A stretch of DNA of 64,000 nucleotides from JABWBD01 sp040768665 (lineage in GTDB: Bacteria > Planctomycetota > Planctomycetia > Pirellulales > Thermoguttaceae): NCBI GenBank assembly GCA_040768665.1, contig JAXGMN010000017.1:1-64000 (forward strand), in the 5' to 3' direction. The notes beneath the pieces are model-generated. The model did no database searches, was not told the DNA's origin, and worked only from the letters and a program-made list of their open reading frames with translations. How positions within the stretch are numbered: position 1 is the first letter of the stretch; every line of letters starts with the position of its first letter. This document shows, piece after piece, positions 54,813 to 63,887 of the stretch. A program made the position numbers and the translations under genes.

Positions 54813-55958
54813 ATGCAAGTCATTCGCTATTCAGAACTGCACCAGTTAGTTCCACAGGCCGGCGATTGGGACCGGCTGGGGCAAGGAGTCCCTTTTCGAA
54901 GTTGGGTGTGGGCGTCGAACTGGTGGCGGACCTACGGGCTCTCGAGGGACGGTTCATCTCAGTCCGGCAAGGAACTCTACGTTCTCGCCGTGCTGGATGA
55001 GAATGGCCGGCTAGCGGGCATAGCGCCTTGGTGGATCCAAGGTACCGCGGCGCAGGGAAGCACGCTGCGAATACTCGGTTCCGGCGAGGTCTGCTCGGAC
55101 TACCTCAGCGTGCTATGCCACCGTTCGAAAGAGGAGGCCGTTGCTGCGGCTCTGGCCGAATGGCTTACGCGGGCAGCATGCAGCCCAGGGCGAGACCGCT
55201 GGGATTCGCTTGTTCTGGAAGGAGTCGACTCCGAGGATCGCGCCATCCAGCGGCTGACCGAGGAACTTGCGAAGAGGGGGCACACGGTTCATTCGCGTCC
55301 CGGGTTAAGCTGCTGGCGAATCGAGTTGCCGGCTTCGTGGGACGAGTACCTGGCGCGTCTATCCAAAGATCATCGCAAGCAGCTTCGCCGGGCCGAACGG
55401 ATCTACCTGACCACCGGTCGTGCTCGGCTTCATACTGTCACGAACAGAGAGGAACTGGAGCTTGCGTGGCATATTCTCCTCGACTTGCACCAGCGGAGGC
55501 ACAGGGAGTTGGGCGAACCGGGGTGTTTCAACTCCGAGCCGTTTGCCTCCTTCCATGCCAACGCCATGCCTGAGCTGCTTGACAGCGGTTGGCTCGACCT
55601 GCACTGGGTCGAGTTGGATGGGCGTCCCACTGCGGCCGAGTACTACTTGGTAGGCGGAAACGTGGTGTACGCCTACCAGGCGGGAATTGAGCCGGAGCTT
55701 CTGGACCACGGTCCCGGCCGGCTAGCGAATATGATGACGATCCGCCGGGCTATCGAGAGGGGCTACCGGGCGTTCGATTTTCTCCGCGGCGACGAACCGT
55801 ACAAAGCGCATTGGCGAGCTCAGGCCCGCGCCAGTATCGAAACGCGGGTGATCCCCACCCGAGTATCCGCACAGATTCGGCACGGCGTCTGGCTGGCCGG
55901 GGCGGGTATGAAGCAGTGGTTGAAGGGCGGAATCGGTTTGTTCTCCGGCAATCCGTGA
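54813..55958 (+). CDS. CelD/BcsL-type GNAT acyltransferase
   Basis: 381 residues. The pattern is that of CelD/FemAB-like proteins: PFRSWVWASNWWRTYGL, LRILGSGEVCSDYLSVL, then the C-terminal GNAT half with YLARLSKDHRKQLRRAERIYL, FHANAMPELLDSGWLDLHWVELDGRPTAAEYYLV and RAIERGYRAFDFLRGDEPYKAHW. Members usually acylate or modify sugars in exopolysaccharide clusters; the acyl donor is unknown. ATG 54813 is the first sensible start. A GT4 gene follows after 16 bases, so they are co-transcribed. Confidence 0.85.
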   Translation: MQVIRYSELHQLVPQAGDWDRLGQGVPFRSWVWASNWWRTYGLSRDGSSQSGKELYVLAVLDENGRLAGIAPWWIQGTAAQGSTLRILGSGEVCSDYLSVLCHRSKEEAVAAALAEWLTRAACSPGRDRWDSLVLEGVDSEDRAIQRLTEELAKRGHTVHSRPGLSCWRIELPASWDEYLARLSKDHRKQLRRAERIYLTTGRARLHTVTNREELELAWHILLDLHQRRHRELGEPGCFNSEPFASFHANAMPELLDSGWLDLHWVELDGRPTAAEYYLVGGNVVYAYQAGIEPELLDHGPGRLANMMTIRRAIERGYRAFDFLRGDEPYKAHWRAQARASIETRVIPTRVSAQIRHGVWLAGAGMKQWLKGGIGLFSGNP

Positions 55959-55974
55959 GTCAAGGAGATTCGGC

Positions 55975-57252
55975 ATGCTTCGCCGTCGTCGACTAGTACC
56001 GATTGAGGACCGCGGGCCGTTGCGGGTGATGTTTGTGATCACATGCATGCCCGTCGGCGGGGCAGAGACTCTGTTGGTGGAACTGGTCCGCAGGATCGAT
56101 CGTCGTCGCTTCTCTCCGGAGCTTTGCTGTTTGAAGTACCTGGGTCCGTTGGGAGAATTGCTCGCCGCCGAGGTACCCGCGCACACGGGCCTATTGGCCC
56201 ACAAGTACGACCTCGGCGTGCTCGGCCGGCTGACGCGTCTGGTCCGCGAGCGGCGCGTGGATGCTGTCGTCACGGTTGGGACGGGCGGTGATAAGATGTT
56301 CTGGGGGCGACTGGCGGGAAGGTTGGCCGGCACGCCGGTGATCTGCTCGGCCCTGCATTCGACCGGTCTGCCGGATCACGTCGAGTTGCCAAACCGGTTC
56401 CTGGCGCCGATCACGGACGCCTTCATTGCCGTCGCTGAACCGCACGGACGCTACCTGGCGGAGCACGAAGGATGCCCGCCGTACAAGATTCGGGTGATTC
56501 CCAACGGCGTGGATGCTGAGCGGTTTCGCCCGCGCCGGCCCGACTTGCGACTTCGCGAGGCGATTGGCCTGCCGCAGGCCGGTGGGGTTGTTGGAATCGT
56601 GGCGGCGCTGCGCCCGGAAAAGAACCACGAGTTGTTCCTGCGGGCGGCTGCGGTAATCCGCAAAGCAATGCCGGACACGCGATTTTTGATCGTGGGCGAC
56701 GGTCCGCGCCGGCCGGCGCTCGAAGAGCTTGCCGGCGAGCTCGCGCTGAGTGAGTCCGCGCACTTTCTGAGCACGCGTGGCGATATTCCCGAAATCCTGG
56801 CGTTGACGGACGTCGTGCTGCTGACGTCGAAGATGGAGGCAAACCCCGTATCGATTCTGGAGGCGATGGCCTGCGAAAAGCCGGTGGTGGCGACACGGGT
56901 CGGATCGGTGCCGAAAACCGTGTTGGACGGCGACACGGGCTTTCTCGTCGAACCGGGCAACGAACGTGAGATCGCCTCGCGGGCGATCGAGTTGCTTCGC
57001 GATCGGCAACTCGCCGCGACGATGGGGCGGCGCGGCCGCGAACATGTTCTGCGGCACTGGTCGATCGACCGAATGGTTGAAGGTTACCAGGACCTCATCG
57101 CGGGCATCTATACGGCGAAATGCTCGGCGGGTCCGCGGGTTGCGAGTCCCGCCGGCGCGGGCTCGAGAGCTCAGTGCGCGACGGATGAGGAGGAATCGGA
57201 GGGTTGCAGGGGTGGTGTTGGTCAGCACGGATGCGGCGAGATTCTGCGATAG
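55975..57252 (+). CDS. GT4-family glycosyltransferase
   Basis: 425 residues, GT-B fold. RVMFVITCMPVGGAETLLVELVRRI opens the acceptor half. IRVIPNGVDAERFRP, ALRPEKNHELFLRAA, RFLIVGDGPRRPALE and the donor-site SKMEANPVSILEAMACEKPVVATRVG (E-x7-E type) mark the NDP-sugar half. The last about 35 residues, rich in Gly, Cys and Glu, are unlike the family and may be read-through into repeat-like sequence. With the acyltransferase it probably builds a surface glycan. Confidence 0.92.
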   Translation: MLRRRRLVPIEDRGPLRVMFVITCMPVGGAETLLVELVRRIDRRRFSPELCCLKYLGPLGELLAAEVPAHTGLLAHKYDLGVLGRLTRLVRERRVDAVVTVGTGGDKMFWGRLAGRLAGTPVICSALHSTGLPDHVELPNRFLAPITDAFIAVAEPHGRYLAEHEGCPPYKIRVIPNGVDAERFRPRRPDLRLREAIGLPQAGGVVGIVAALRPEKNHELFLRAAAVIRKAMPDTRFLIVGDGPRRPALEELAGELALSESAHFLSTRGDIPEILALTDVVLLTSKMEANPVSILEAMACEKPVVATRVGSVPKTVLDGDTGFLVEPGNEREIASRAIELLRDRQLAATMGRRGREHVLRHWSIDRMVEGYQDLIAGIYTAKCSAGPRVASPAGAGSRAQCATDEEESEGCRGGVGQHGCGEILR

Positions 57253-57326
57253 GTCGTGTGAGCCGATACGGGGGTCCTCGCAGGGTCGGAGTCGGGCTGA
57301 GCGGGGCCGGAGTGGGCCCTTCTGTG

Positions 57327-57550
57327 ACCGTTCACGCCCACGGCCGGGGACTGGTCCATTTTTTCGGCCAGTTCGAGCATTTTGGCGTCAAAGGCGAGCG
57401 GCAGATGAGAATTTACCCGCATATCAGCCCGGCTGCTCGGAAGCAGCCGGGCTGATGGCAATCGCGAGGGGATGGGATCATCTGCCACACGCCAAAGACG
57501 TTGGCCGAAAACATGGACCTGTCCCCCTTTCTGCCGCCCCGTGAACGGTT
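57327..57550. repeat. family B element split by an inserted family C element
   Basis: Outer parts 57327-57392 and 57494-57550 match the reverse complement of the intact copy at 32995-33115, beginning ACCGTTCACGCC and ending GTGAACGGTT. Removing 57393-57493 and one AAA restores GGCGTCAAAGACGTTGGCC, in line with the other family B copies. Confidence 0.85.
57393..57493. repeat. family C palindromic element, inserted copy
   Basis: 101 bases with inverted ends GGCGAGCGGCAGATGA and TCATCTGCCACACGCC, 13 of 16 paired. The inner palindrome is at 57423-57456. AAA lies directly on both sides (57390-57392 and 57494-57496), a likely target duplication. It encodes nothing, so any movement needs an enzyme from elsewhere. 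Confidence 0.85.
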
Positions 57551-57598
57551 ACGCCCTTTTTTCCCAAGCAGGGACAAGCTAGGATAGAGGTTTGGCTG

Positions 57599-58282
57599 TT
57601 GGCGGCACGGGGGCGATGGCGGGCTTGGGAACGGTGGACCGACGTGGTCGATCTTGGATCGCTGAGGCTGGAAGAAAAGCTCACGAGAGCTTTCCTGGCG
57701 CTGCTGGCCAAATTTCTCAGCGGGGCCAGCGTGCGCTGGATTGAGTGCCAGCCCGACACCTGCCAGCGAGTCTACTTTGCGAACCACACGAGCCATTTGG
57801 ATGCGATCGTGCTCTGGTCGGCCTTGCCCCAGGAGGTCCGGAACCTGACGCGACCGGTAGCCGCCAAGGACTACTGGACATCGGGGCCGATCCGCCGTTA
57901 TCTTTCGAACCGGGTATTCAATGCCCTGCTGATCGATCGAACCGAGATCAAGGTCCATCAGAGCCCGGTCGATGTGATGATCCGCGAGATCGCCCATCGT
58001 TACTCGTTGATTGTTTTTCCCGAAGGCGGCCGGAGTGCCGGGACGGAAATCGGGGAATTCAAGAGCGGGCTGTATTATCTCTGCAAGAAACGGCCGGATC
58101 TGGAGTTGATTCCAGTGCACATCGACAACATGAACCGCATTCTCCCCCGTGGAGAAGTGTTACCGGTGCCGCTGTTGAGCTGTATCACGTTTGGTCCGCC
58201 GATCTGGCTGGAGGCGGGGGAGCCGAAGAGCGACTTCCTTCGCCGCGCGAGAGAAGCGGTACGCCGGCTGAAGGAAATCTAA
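57599..58282 (+). CDS. 1-acylglycerol-phosphate acyltransferase (PlsC-like)
   Basis: 227 residues. The acyltransferase motif HX4D is NHTSHLDAIV, the second block is FPEGGRSAG, and VFNALLIDRTE and LIPVHIDN complete the family pattern. It would transfer a fatty acyl chain to lysophosphatidate at the membrane. The start is uncertain: TTG 57599 is the longest option and no ATG is in frame before the motif. cdsA follows after 23 bases, so the pair forms two successive steps of phospholipid synthesis. Confidence 0.85.
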   Translation: MAARGRWRAWERWTDVVDLGSLRLEEKLTRAFLALLAKFLSGASVRWIECQPDTCQRVYFANHTSHLDAIVLWSALPQEVRNLTRPVAAKDYWTSGPIRRYLSNRVFNALLIDRTEIKVHQSPVDVMIREIAHRYSLIVFPEGGRSAGTEIGEFKSGLYYLCKKRPDLELIPVHIDNMNRILPRGEVLPVPLLSCITFGPPIWLEAGEPKSDFLRRAREAVRRLKEI

Positions 58283-58305
58283 CCTGGTGCGCGGGGCGCG
58301 AGCCG

Positions 58306-59274
58306 ATGCTTGACGGAAGAACCCTGGCTCTGATCGGTGGCGTTCTGGTGCTGCTGGGCGCCGCCACCGTCGTTGTCCAGATCATCAAGCGGCGCGCCGA
58401 CGCGAGCGTCGACACGGCCATTCTCGAGACCTTCCGGTTGCGGGTGAAAGCGTGGTGGACCCTGGTCGCTACGCTTGCCGCGGCCTTTCTTTTCGGCCAC
58501 TGGGCCACGGTTGGATTGTTCGGCCTGATCTCGTTCTGGGCGCTGCGCGAATTCATCACGCTCACGCCGACCCGTCCGGGCGATCACCGCGCGCTGTTCT
58601 GGGTCTTTTTCCTGCTGACACCGGGGCACTACGTGGCCGTGGGGATGGACTGGTATTGGTTGTACAGCATCCTCATTCCGGTCTACGCGTTTCTGTTCAT
58701 TCCCGCGCGGATCGCGATGGCGGGCGATGCAAAACGTTTCCTCGAGCGGACCGCAAAAATCCAGGCGGGCCTGCTCATCAGTGTGTACAGTCTGAGCTAT
58801 GCCCCGGCCCTGCTCAATCTCGATTTGCCCGACGAGAGCTTTTCGGCGAATGCGCGGCTGCTGTTCTTCTTCATCGTGATCGTTCAACTGAGCGATGTGC
58901 TCCAGTATGCTTGGACCCAGTTGCCGACCAAGCACGTGATCGTGCCGACGATCAATCCCACAAAGACCTGGGAAGGACTTCTCGGCGGGGCGGGAAGTGT
59001 GACACTGGTAGGCGGCGCGCTTTGGTGGGCAACGCCGTTTCCCTATTGGCTTGCCGCCGGAATGTCGCTGATCGTATCGCTGCTGGGCTTTGCAGGTTCG
59101 CTGACGATGTCGGCGATCAAGCGGGACCGCGGAGTAAAGGACTACGGTACGCTCGTGGAAGGACATGGCGGTGTGCTCGACCGGATCGACTCCATTTGCT
59201 TCGCCGCGCCTGTCTTTTTTCATTTCACCCGGTATTTCCTCGTGCTCACCGGCTATATGCCGCCGATCGGGTAG
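58306..59274 (+). CDS. cdsA: phosphatidate cytidylyltransferase
   Basis: 322 residues with about eight hydrophobic helices. The family signature is complete near the C-terminus: TMSAIKRDRGVKDYGTLVEGHGGVLDRIDS. The conserved INPTKTWEGLLGG loop precedes it. The enzyme makes CDP-diacylglycerol from phosphatidate and CTP. The ATG at 58306 starts just before the first helix; longer frames pass through the upstream gene. Confidence 0.93.
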   Translation: MLDGRTLALIGGVLVLLGAATVVVQIIKRRADASVDTAILETFRLRVKAWWTLVATLAAAFLFGHWATVGLFGLISFWALREFITLTPTRPGDHRALFWVFFLLTPGHYVAVGMDWYWLYSILIPVYAFLFIPARIAMAGDAKRFLERTAKIQAGLLISVYSLSYAPALLNLDLPDESFSANARLLFFFIVIVQLSDVLQYAWTQLPTKHVIVPTINPTKTWEGLLGGAGSVTLVGGALWWATPFPYWLAAGMSLIVSLLGFAGSLTMSAIKRDRGVKDYGTLVEGHGGVLDRIDSICFAAPVFFHFTRYFLVLTGYMPPIG

Positions 59275-59379
59275 CTCCGGAAACGTGCCGCATACGTTGG
59301 CGAATGACGCCAGATACGCTTCCCTCGGCTGATAGAATGCAACAGCACGACAGTCGAGCAACGGGAGCCGGACCACCGA

Positions 59380-60282
59380 ATGAGCGACCACCACGGCCAC
59401 GATCATCACCACCACCACCGCTCCCGCAGCAAGCGGCGCCTGCTGCTGACGCTCCTGCTGGCCGGCGGATATATGCTCGCGGAGATCGTTGGTGGGCTGC
59501 TCACCAATTCGCTCGCCCTGCTGGCCGATGCGGGCCACATGTTTTCCGACGTGGCGGCGCTCGGCTTGAGCTATTTTGCCATGTGGATTGCCGATCGGCC
59601 CCCGACGACCAAACGGACCTACGGCTACTACCGCACGGAGATCCTGGCCGCGCTGGCAAACGGATCCGCGCTGATCGCGGTGTCGATCCTTATTTTTATC
59701 GAGGCTTATCGCCGCCTTGCCGAACCGCCTGAGGTGCAGGGCGCCGCCATGATGGCGATCGCCCTTGGTGGCCTGGGGGTCAATGTTCTCGGGCTATGGA
59801 TTCTGCATGCCGGTCGGGATGAGAACCTCAATGTCCGCGGCGCGTGGCTGCATGTTCTGACCGACGCACTGGGCAGCATCGGCGCAATTGCCGCGGGTGT
59901 TTTGATTTGGGCGTTCGGATGGAACTGGGCCGATCCCGTCGCATCGGCCCTGATCGGCATTCTGGTCATTTACTCGGCCTGGCATCTGGTGCTCGAAGCG
60001 GTGTTCGTGCTGATGGAAAGCGCCCCGCACGGCATCGACGTGGACGAGGTCTACCAGGCGATGTCGGATATGCCGGGAGTGCTGGGCGTGCACGACCTGC
60101 ACGTCTGGACGATTACCAGCGGCATGGACTCGCTCTCGGCGCACGTTGTCGTTGAGCCGGAGCGTCCACCGGCTCATCTGCTCGGCGACTTGCGGAGCAT
60201 GCTTCACGACCGGTTCGGCATCGACCACGTCACGATCCAGCTCGAGCCGGAGAACTTCGAGGAGCGACCGACGGCATTCTAA
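59380..60282 (+). CDS. cation diffusion facilitator (CzcD/ZitB-type)
   Basis: 300 residues. A His-rich N-terminus (DHHGHDHHHHHRS) is followed by six helices. The metal sites are HxxxD-type: SLALLADAGHMFSDVAAL in helix 2 and HVLTDALGSIGAIAAG in helix 5. A cytoplasmic C-terminal domain (VHDLHVWTITSGMDSLSAHVVVE) matches zinc exporters that swap metal for protons. Its last 53 bases overlap the 3' end of the convergent propeller gene. Confidence 0.95.
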   Translation: MSDHHGHDHHHHHRSRSKRRLLLTLLLAGGYMLAEIVGGLLTNSLALLADAGHMFSDVAALGLSYFAMWIADRPPTTKRTYGYYRTEILAALANGSALIAVSILIFIEAYRRLAEPPEVQGAAMMAIALGGLGVNVLGLWILHAGRDENLNVRGAWLHVLTDALGSIGAIAAGVLIWAFGWNWADPVASALIGILVIYSAWHLVLEAVFVLMESAPHGIDVDEVYQAMSDMPGVLGVHDLHVWTITSGMDSLSAHVVVEPERPPAHLLGDLRSMLHDRFGIDHVTIQLEPENFEERPTAF

Positions 60283-61582
60283 CGTCGTAGCACCACAGTC
60301 TGTCGTGATAGCGAAGATACAACCGGCCGTCGCAGAGCACCGGATGGGCCCATGCGTCGCGAACGCGATCTCCGATGGGCAGGAGGAAACGGCCCGCGAT
60401 TTCAAGGCTTGGCAGCTTCAGCAGGGCAACGTTGCCCTTCTCGTCGAGACAGTACAGACGCCCTTCGGCATAGATCGCCGCGCCCGTGGTAAGGTCCTCA
60501 AGCTCGTGTCTCGTCCGGCCGGTCTGCCAATCGACGGCAAACCACCACTTGGGTTTCCGGTAGCCGGACGCGTACAACACTCCGTCCAGCAGCACGCCAC
60601 TGCCCGTGACCGTGTCCAGCGGGTGAGCCCAGGCCTGTTCCACGCCGATGCCTTGCTGCCCGGCCCGGAGCCGATAAAGCCGGCCAAGCTCCGTGAACGG
60701 CGTGACGTAGAAGACAGCCTCTGCCCCGTAGATCGGAGTGCTGATATTGGTTCCAAAGCGGTTCTTCAGTGGGACCTTCCAAAGAAGTTCGCCCGTGTCC
60801 GCATCGGCACCGAAGCCGTAGGATGCCGAACAATGGGCGATCAGCCTCCGTCCACCGTAACGCAACAGGATCGGCGAGCTGTAGCCGGCCCGATCGTGTT
60901 CGGGATCCTCGGTTGTCCAGACGGTCTGGCCGGTCCGTTTGTCCAAAGCCGCCATCAGGCCCTTTTGGCCGCCGGGGGTTGCGATGACCCGCGGTCCGTC
61001 GACGAGGACACACTCGCTCAACGCCCACTGGATATTCTCGCCCTGAAACCGCTTGAGAATGTCCACCGCCCAAAGTTGTTTGCCCTCGGCCGCGTCGAGA
61101 CACGCCAGCCGGCCGTGCGCATTCAGGTTATAGAGACGGTTTTCGGACAGGGCACACGAGGCTCTTGAGCCGGGAAACGAGCCTTCCCATGCTTCGCCGT
61201 TGGTGGCCTGCCACACCAGGTTTCCATCGGCGTCGAAGGCGAAGATCACCAGATCGTGGTCGACGTCGCCAGTGATGTAAATCCGGCCGTCGATGACGAT
61301 CGGCGACGACCATCCTTTGCCGAGACCGCTCTTCTCCCAGAGGAGCCTCGGCCCTTCCTGAGGCCAATGCTGCAGCAGTCCTTTCTCGTCGGAAATACCA
61401 TCCCGAAAAAGTCCCCGCCACTGAGGCCAGCCAGGCTCTTCCGAGGCGATCAGATCGGGCTCGTGCAGTTGCGCCGCAAGAGAAGCAATGGGAACCGCTG
61501 CAGGGAGGATCGTCGCCAGAACGGGCATCAACCATGCACCGAGGCGGGAAAGCAGGCAATTCGATTCGGTGGCCTTGTGCAT
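60230..61582 (-). CDS. exported PQQ-like beta-propeller protein
   Basis: 450 residues with a signal peptide (hydrophobic about 15-37). The start of the mature part, EEPGWPQWRGLFRDGISDEKGLL, is the planctomycete PQQ-repeat opening. Blades carry DADGNLVWQ, DAAEGKQLWAV, DKRTGQTVWTT, DADTGELLWKV and DWQTGRTRHEL. No catalytic residues were seen. It is a different gene from the propeller at 8033 and has no deacetylase partner. The 3' end overlaps the CDF gene by 53 bases. Confidence 0.85.
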   Translation of the reverse strand: MHKATESNCLLSRLGAWLMPVLATILPAAVPIASLAAQLHEPDLIASEEPGWPQWRGLFRDGISDEKGLLQHWPQEGPRLLWEKSGLGKGWSSPIVIDGRIYITGDVDHDLVIFAFDADGNLVWQATNGEAWEGSFPGSRASCALSENRLYNLNAHGRLACLDAAEGKQLWAVDILKRFQGENIQWALSECVLVDGPRVIATPGGQKGLMAALDKRTGQTVWTTEDPEHDRAGYSSPILLRYGGRRLIAHCSASYGFGADADTGELLWKVPLKNRFGTNISTPIYGAEAVFYVTPFTELGRLYRLRAGQQGIGVEQAWAHPLDTVTGSGVLLDGVLYASGYRKPKWWFAVDWQTGRTRHELEDLTTGAAIYAEGRLYCLDEKGNVALLKLPSLEIAGRFLLPIGDRVRDAWAHPVLCDGRLYLRYHDRLWCYDVRMPSVAPRSSPARAGS

Positions 61583-61728
61583 CTAGGGACTGCGCTTCTC
61601 ATTTCCGGGGGGAGGTCTGGACAATTGTCGCATGGGGGGCAATATGATTGTAGAGAATGTTCCGGGCCGTATCCAGCTCTACGGGGGACGAATCGGCTTT
61701 GCACGGCGGCTGAACCAGGAGAAACGGG

Positions 61729-62670
61729 ATGCTGGCAGGCAGAACAATCGACGCGTGGCAGGGGTTGAAAACGATTTACCGGAGATTCTCCGAGGACGAA
61801 TGCATGAGCGCAGGGGCAGCTCTGGCGTTCTACACCATGTTCTCGCTGCCGTCGATCTTGATTATCGTCATCACAATCGCAGGTGCGGTGTGGCCGGGAG
61901 ACCTCAACGCCCAGGAGGCCCTGCTTGAGGAAATCCAGTCGCAAATGGGAAGGCAAGCCGCCGAGCAGATTCAATCCATCCTCAACAGCCGCCCACAGAG
62001 CGGCGGAAGCACGCTCGCGACCGTATTGGGCGCAGCCGCCCTGGTATTCGGCGCTACCGGGGTGATGGCACAGCTCCAGACCAGCCTCGACAAAGCATGG
62101 GCGGTCGAACCCGATCCCGAACAGGGCGGCATCAAAAACTTTCTCGTTAAACGGGCTGTTTCGTTCGCTATGGTCGTGGTAATCGCGCTGTTGCTGCTCG
62201 CCCTGCTGGTGCTCAGCACGCTGCTTTCGCTCTTCGACGACACCGTCAGCAGGTGGGCAGGAGAATCGCTTACGGCATCGTTGCTCGTCGGACTCAATTG
62301 GCTGGCTTCTTTTCTGGTCGTCGTGCTCCTGTTTGCGGCGATCTTTAAAGTGTTGCCCGATGCGATGATTCGGTGGCGCGACGTGTGGGTGGGCGCAGCG
62401 GTCACTGCGCTGCTCTTCTCACTTGGCAAACACCTCATCGGCTTCTACCTGAGCCACGCCGGCATCGGCTCGCCGTACGGAGCCGCCGGTTCCCTTGCGC
62501 TGCTTCTGGTGTGGGTCTACTACTCCTCGCTGATTCTCCTGCTCGGAGCCGAGTTCACGCAGGTGTGGGCCCAGCGGCAGGGTCGACGAATCAATCCGGC
62601 GCCCGGAGCGGTCCGCGTGGTATGCGAGCGCAAGCATGTGCGAGAATCTCGCCGGCAGAAGCCGCAGTGA
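61729..62670 (+). CDS. YihY/BrkB-family inner-membrane protein
   Basis: 313 residues with six hydrophobic helices. Family marks are MSAGAALAFYTMFSLPSILIIVI, LVFGATGVMAQLQTSLDKAWAVEP, FKVLPDAMIRWRDVWVGAAVTALLFSLGKHLIGFYL, GSPYGAAGSLALLLVWVYYSSLILLLGAEFTQVW. The family was once called ribonuclease BN in error; its function is unknown. A basic soluble tail ends the protein. A long perfect palindrome begins 14 bases after the stop. Confidence 0.9.
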   Translation: MLAGRTIDAWQGLKTIYRRFSEDECMSAGAALAFYTMFSLPSILIIVITIAGAVWPGDLNAQEALLEEIQSQMGRQAAEQIQSILNSRPQSGGSTLATVLGAAALVFGATGVMAQLQTSLDKAWAVEPDPEQGGIKNFLVKRAVSFAMVVVIALLLLALLVLSTLLSLFDDTVSRWAGESLTASLLVGLNWLASFLVVVLLFAAIFKVLPDAMIRWRDVWVGAAVTALLFSLGKHLIGFYLSHAGIGSPYGAAGSLALLLVWVYYSSLILLLGAEFTQVWAQRQGRRINPAPGAVRVVCERKHVRESRRQKPQ

Positions 62671-62684
62671 CGCGCACGGCATCC

Positions 62685-62784
62685 GAGACTGCTGAAAAAG
62701 GGGACAGGCACCGCAATATCTCTTATCTCACTGCACTGCAGAGTATCACGCCATGCGGTGCCTGTCCCCTTTTTCAGCAGTCTC
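62685..62784. repeat. 100-bp palindrome with perfect 31-base arms (family D)
   Basis: The left arm GAGACTGCTGAAAAAGGGGA... and its exact mirror ...TCCCCTTTTTCAGCAGTCTC are separated by about 38 bases. The GGGGACAGGCACC core resembles the inner blocks of families A and B. It lies between the convergent BrkB and YpdA-like genes and could also end transcription from both sides, though no clear T-run follows the full stem. Confidence 0.8.
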
Positions 62785-62798
62785 CATCCAGGGCAAGA

Positions 62799-63887
62799 TC
62801 ACGATTCGGCATTTTCCCGTGGGATCGAATACTGCCGCCAACCACCGGGGCCGGTCGGACCGGCCGACCGGCCAGCAATGGCAGCCACAATCTTTTCAAC
62901 GTGGGTATGGCAGGTCTCGATGAAGAACTCGAATCGCTGTTGCGTTCCACCTGCCGCCGTGCCGGCGACGTAAATCCCCGGGACATTGGTCTCCATCGTC
63001 TCAGGGTTCCAGACGGGTATCTGCCGGTCGCCACGAAGTTCCACACCCGCCGACTCGAAGAGCGTCATGTCGGCCACAAAGCCGCTGCACACGAGCACGT
63101 GATCGGCGGGCTGGCAGATCCGCGGGCCGTCGGTCGGCTGCCCGTCACGGGTGGGGGCCAACACGACTTCGGACGGTGTGACCTCGACCGGAGTCCGCTC
63201 GGGCAACATCGCGATCTGTCCCTGGCGAATCAACATGCCCACCTCGGCGAACAGGTGCGGCTTGACAATCTCGCGGTCGAACTCCGCTCGGCGATAACAG
63301 ATTGTCACCGTCGCACCGGCCCGCCAGCACCGCAGAGCGGCTTCGACGGCTGAGTTTCGGCCGCCCACGATGAGCAGCCGAGTACGGAAGTAGGTGTGAG
63401 GGTCGGGCATGTAGTGGCTGACATGCGGCAGGTCCTCGCCAGGCACGTTCAGAAGCCGCGGCGAGGCCATCCCACCGGTTGCGAGAACGACGCGACGACA
63501 CCCGTACATCGCGCGCCTGGCGTGGGTCGCGGTGGTGATTTCAAACCCCCCGCCGCACCGCTCGATCCGCTCGACTTTTTCGTAAGGGCGCAGGTCCAGA
63601 TCGAACTGCTCGACGACACTGCGAAGATAAGCGAGGTAAGCCTCTCCGGTAATCTTCGTCTGGTCGAGGTTGGGGATTGGAATCCCGGCGATGGCGATTC
63701 GCTCGGGAGAACTGAAAAAATGGGTGTTCGGAGGCCACCGCCAAATCGTCTGGCCGAGCTGGCCTGCCTCGAATAGCACACTGCGAATCCCAAAGCGCTC
63801 GAACGCAACACTGAGTTCGACCCCGATCGGGCCGGCACCGACGATGCCGACCTCGATTTTCGGCGAGGTCCCGGCCGGTCTGCTCAT
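62799..63887 (-). CDS. YpdA-like FAD-dependent oxidoreductase
   Basis: 362 residues. The FAD site is VGIVGAGPIGVELSVAFERFGI (residues about 12-33). WRWPPNTHFFSSPERIAIAG and GEAYLAYLRSVVEQFDLDL are typical of YpdA, the bacillithiol-disulfide reductase of Firmicutes. The NADPH site is LLIVGGRNSAVEAALRCW, and IYVAGTAAGGTQQRFEFFIE closes the fold. In planctomycetes the actual disulfide substrate is unknown. No CXXC redox pair is visible, as in YpdA. The gene is complete within the window. Confidence 0.85.
   Translation of the reverse strand: MSRPAGTSPKIEVGIVGAGPIGVELSVAFERFGIRSVLFEAGQLGQTIWRWPPNTHFFSSPERIAIAGIPIPNLDQTKITGEAYLAYLRSVVEQFDLDLRPYEKVERIERCGGGFEITTATHARRAMYGCRRVVLATGGMASPRLLNVPGEDLPHVSHYMPDPHTYFRTRLLIVGGRNSAVEAALRCWRAGATVTICYRRAEFDREIVKPHLFAEVGMLIRQGQIAMLPERTPVEVTPSEVVLAPTRDGQPTDGPRICQPADHVLVCSGFVADMTLFESAGVELRGDRQIPVWNPETMETNVPGIYVAGTAAGGTQQRFEFFIETCHTHVEKIVAAIAGRSAGPTGPGGWRQYSIPRENAES

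Larger units (their letters stand above)
57253..57598. other. intergenic region filled by nested repeats
   Basis: About 346 bases between the glycosyltransferase and the acyltransferase gene. Two thirds is a family B element with a family C element inserted in it. The remaining bases show nothing. Confidence 0.7.
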
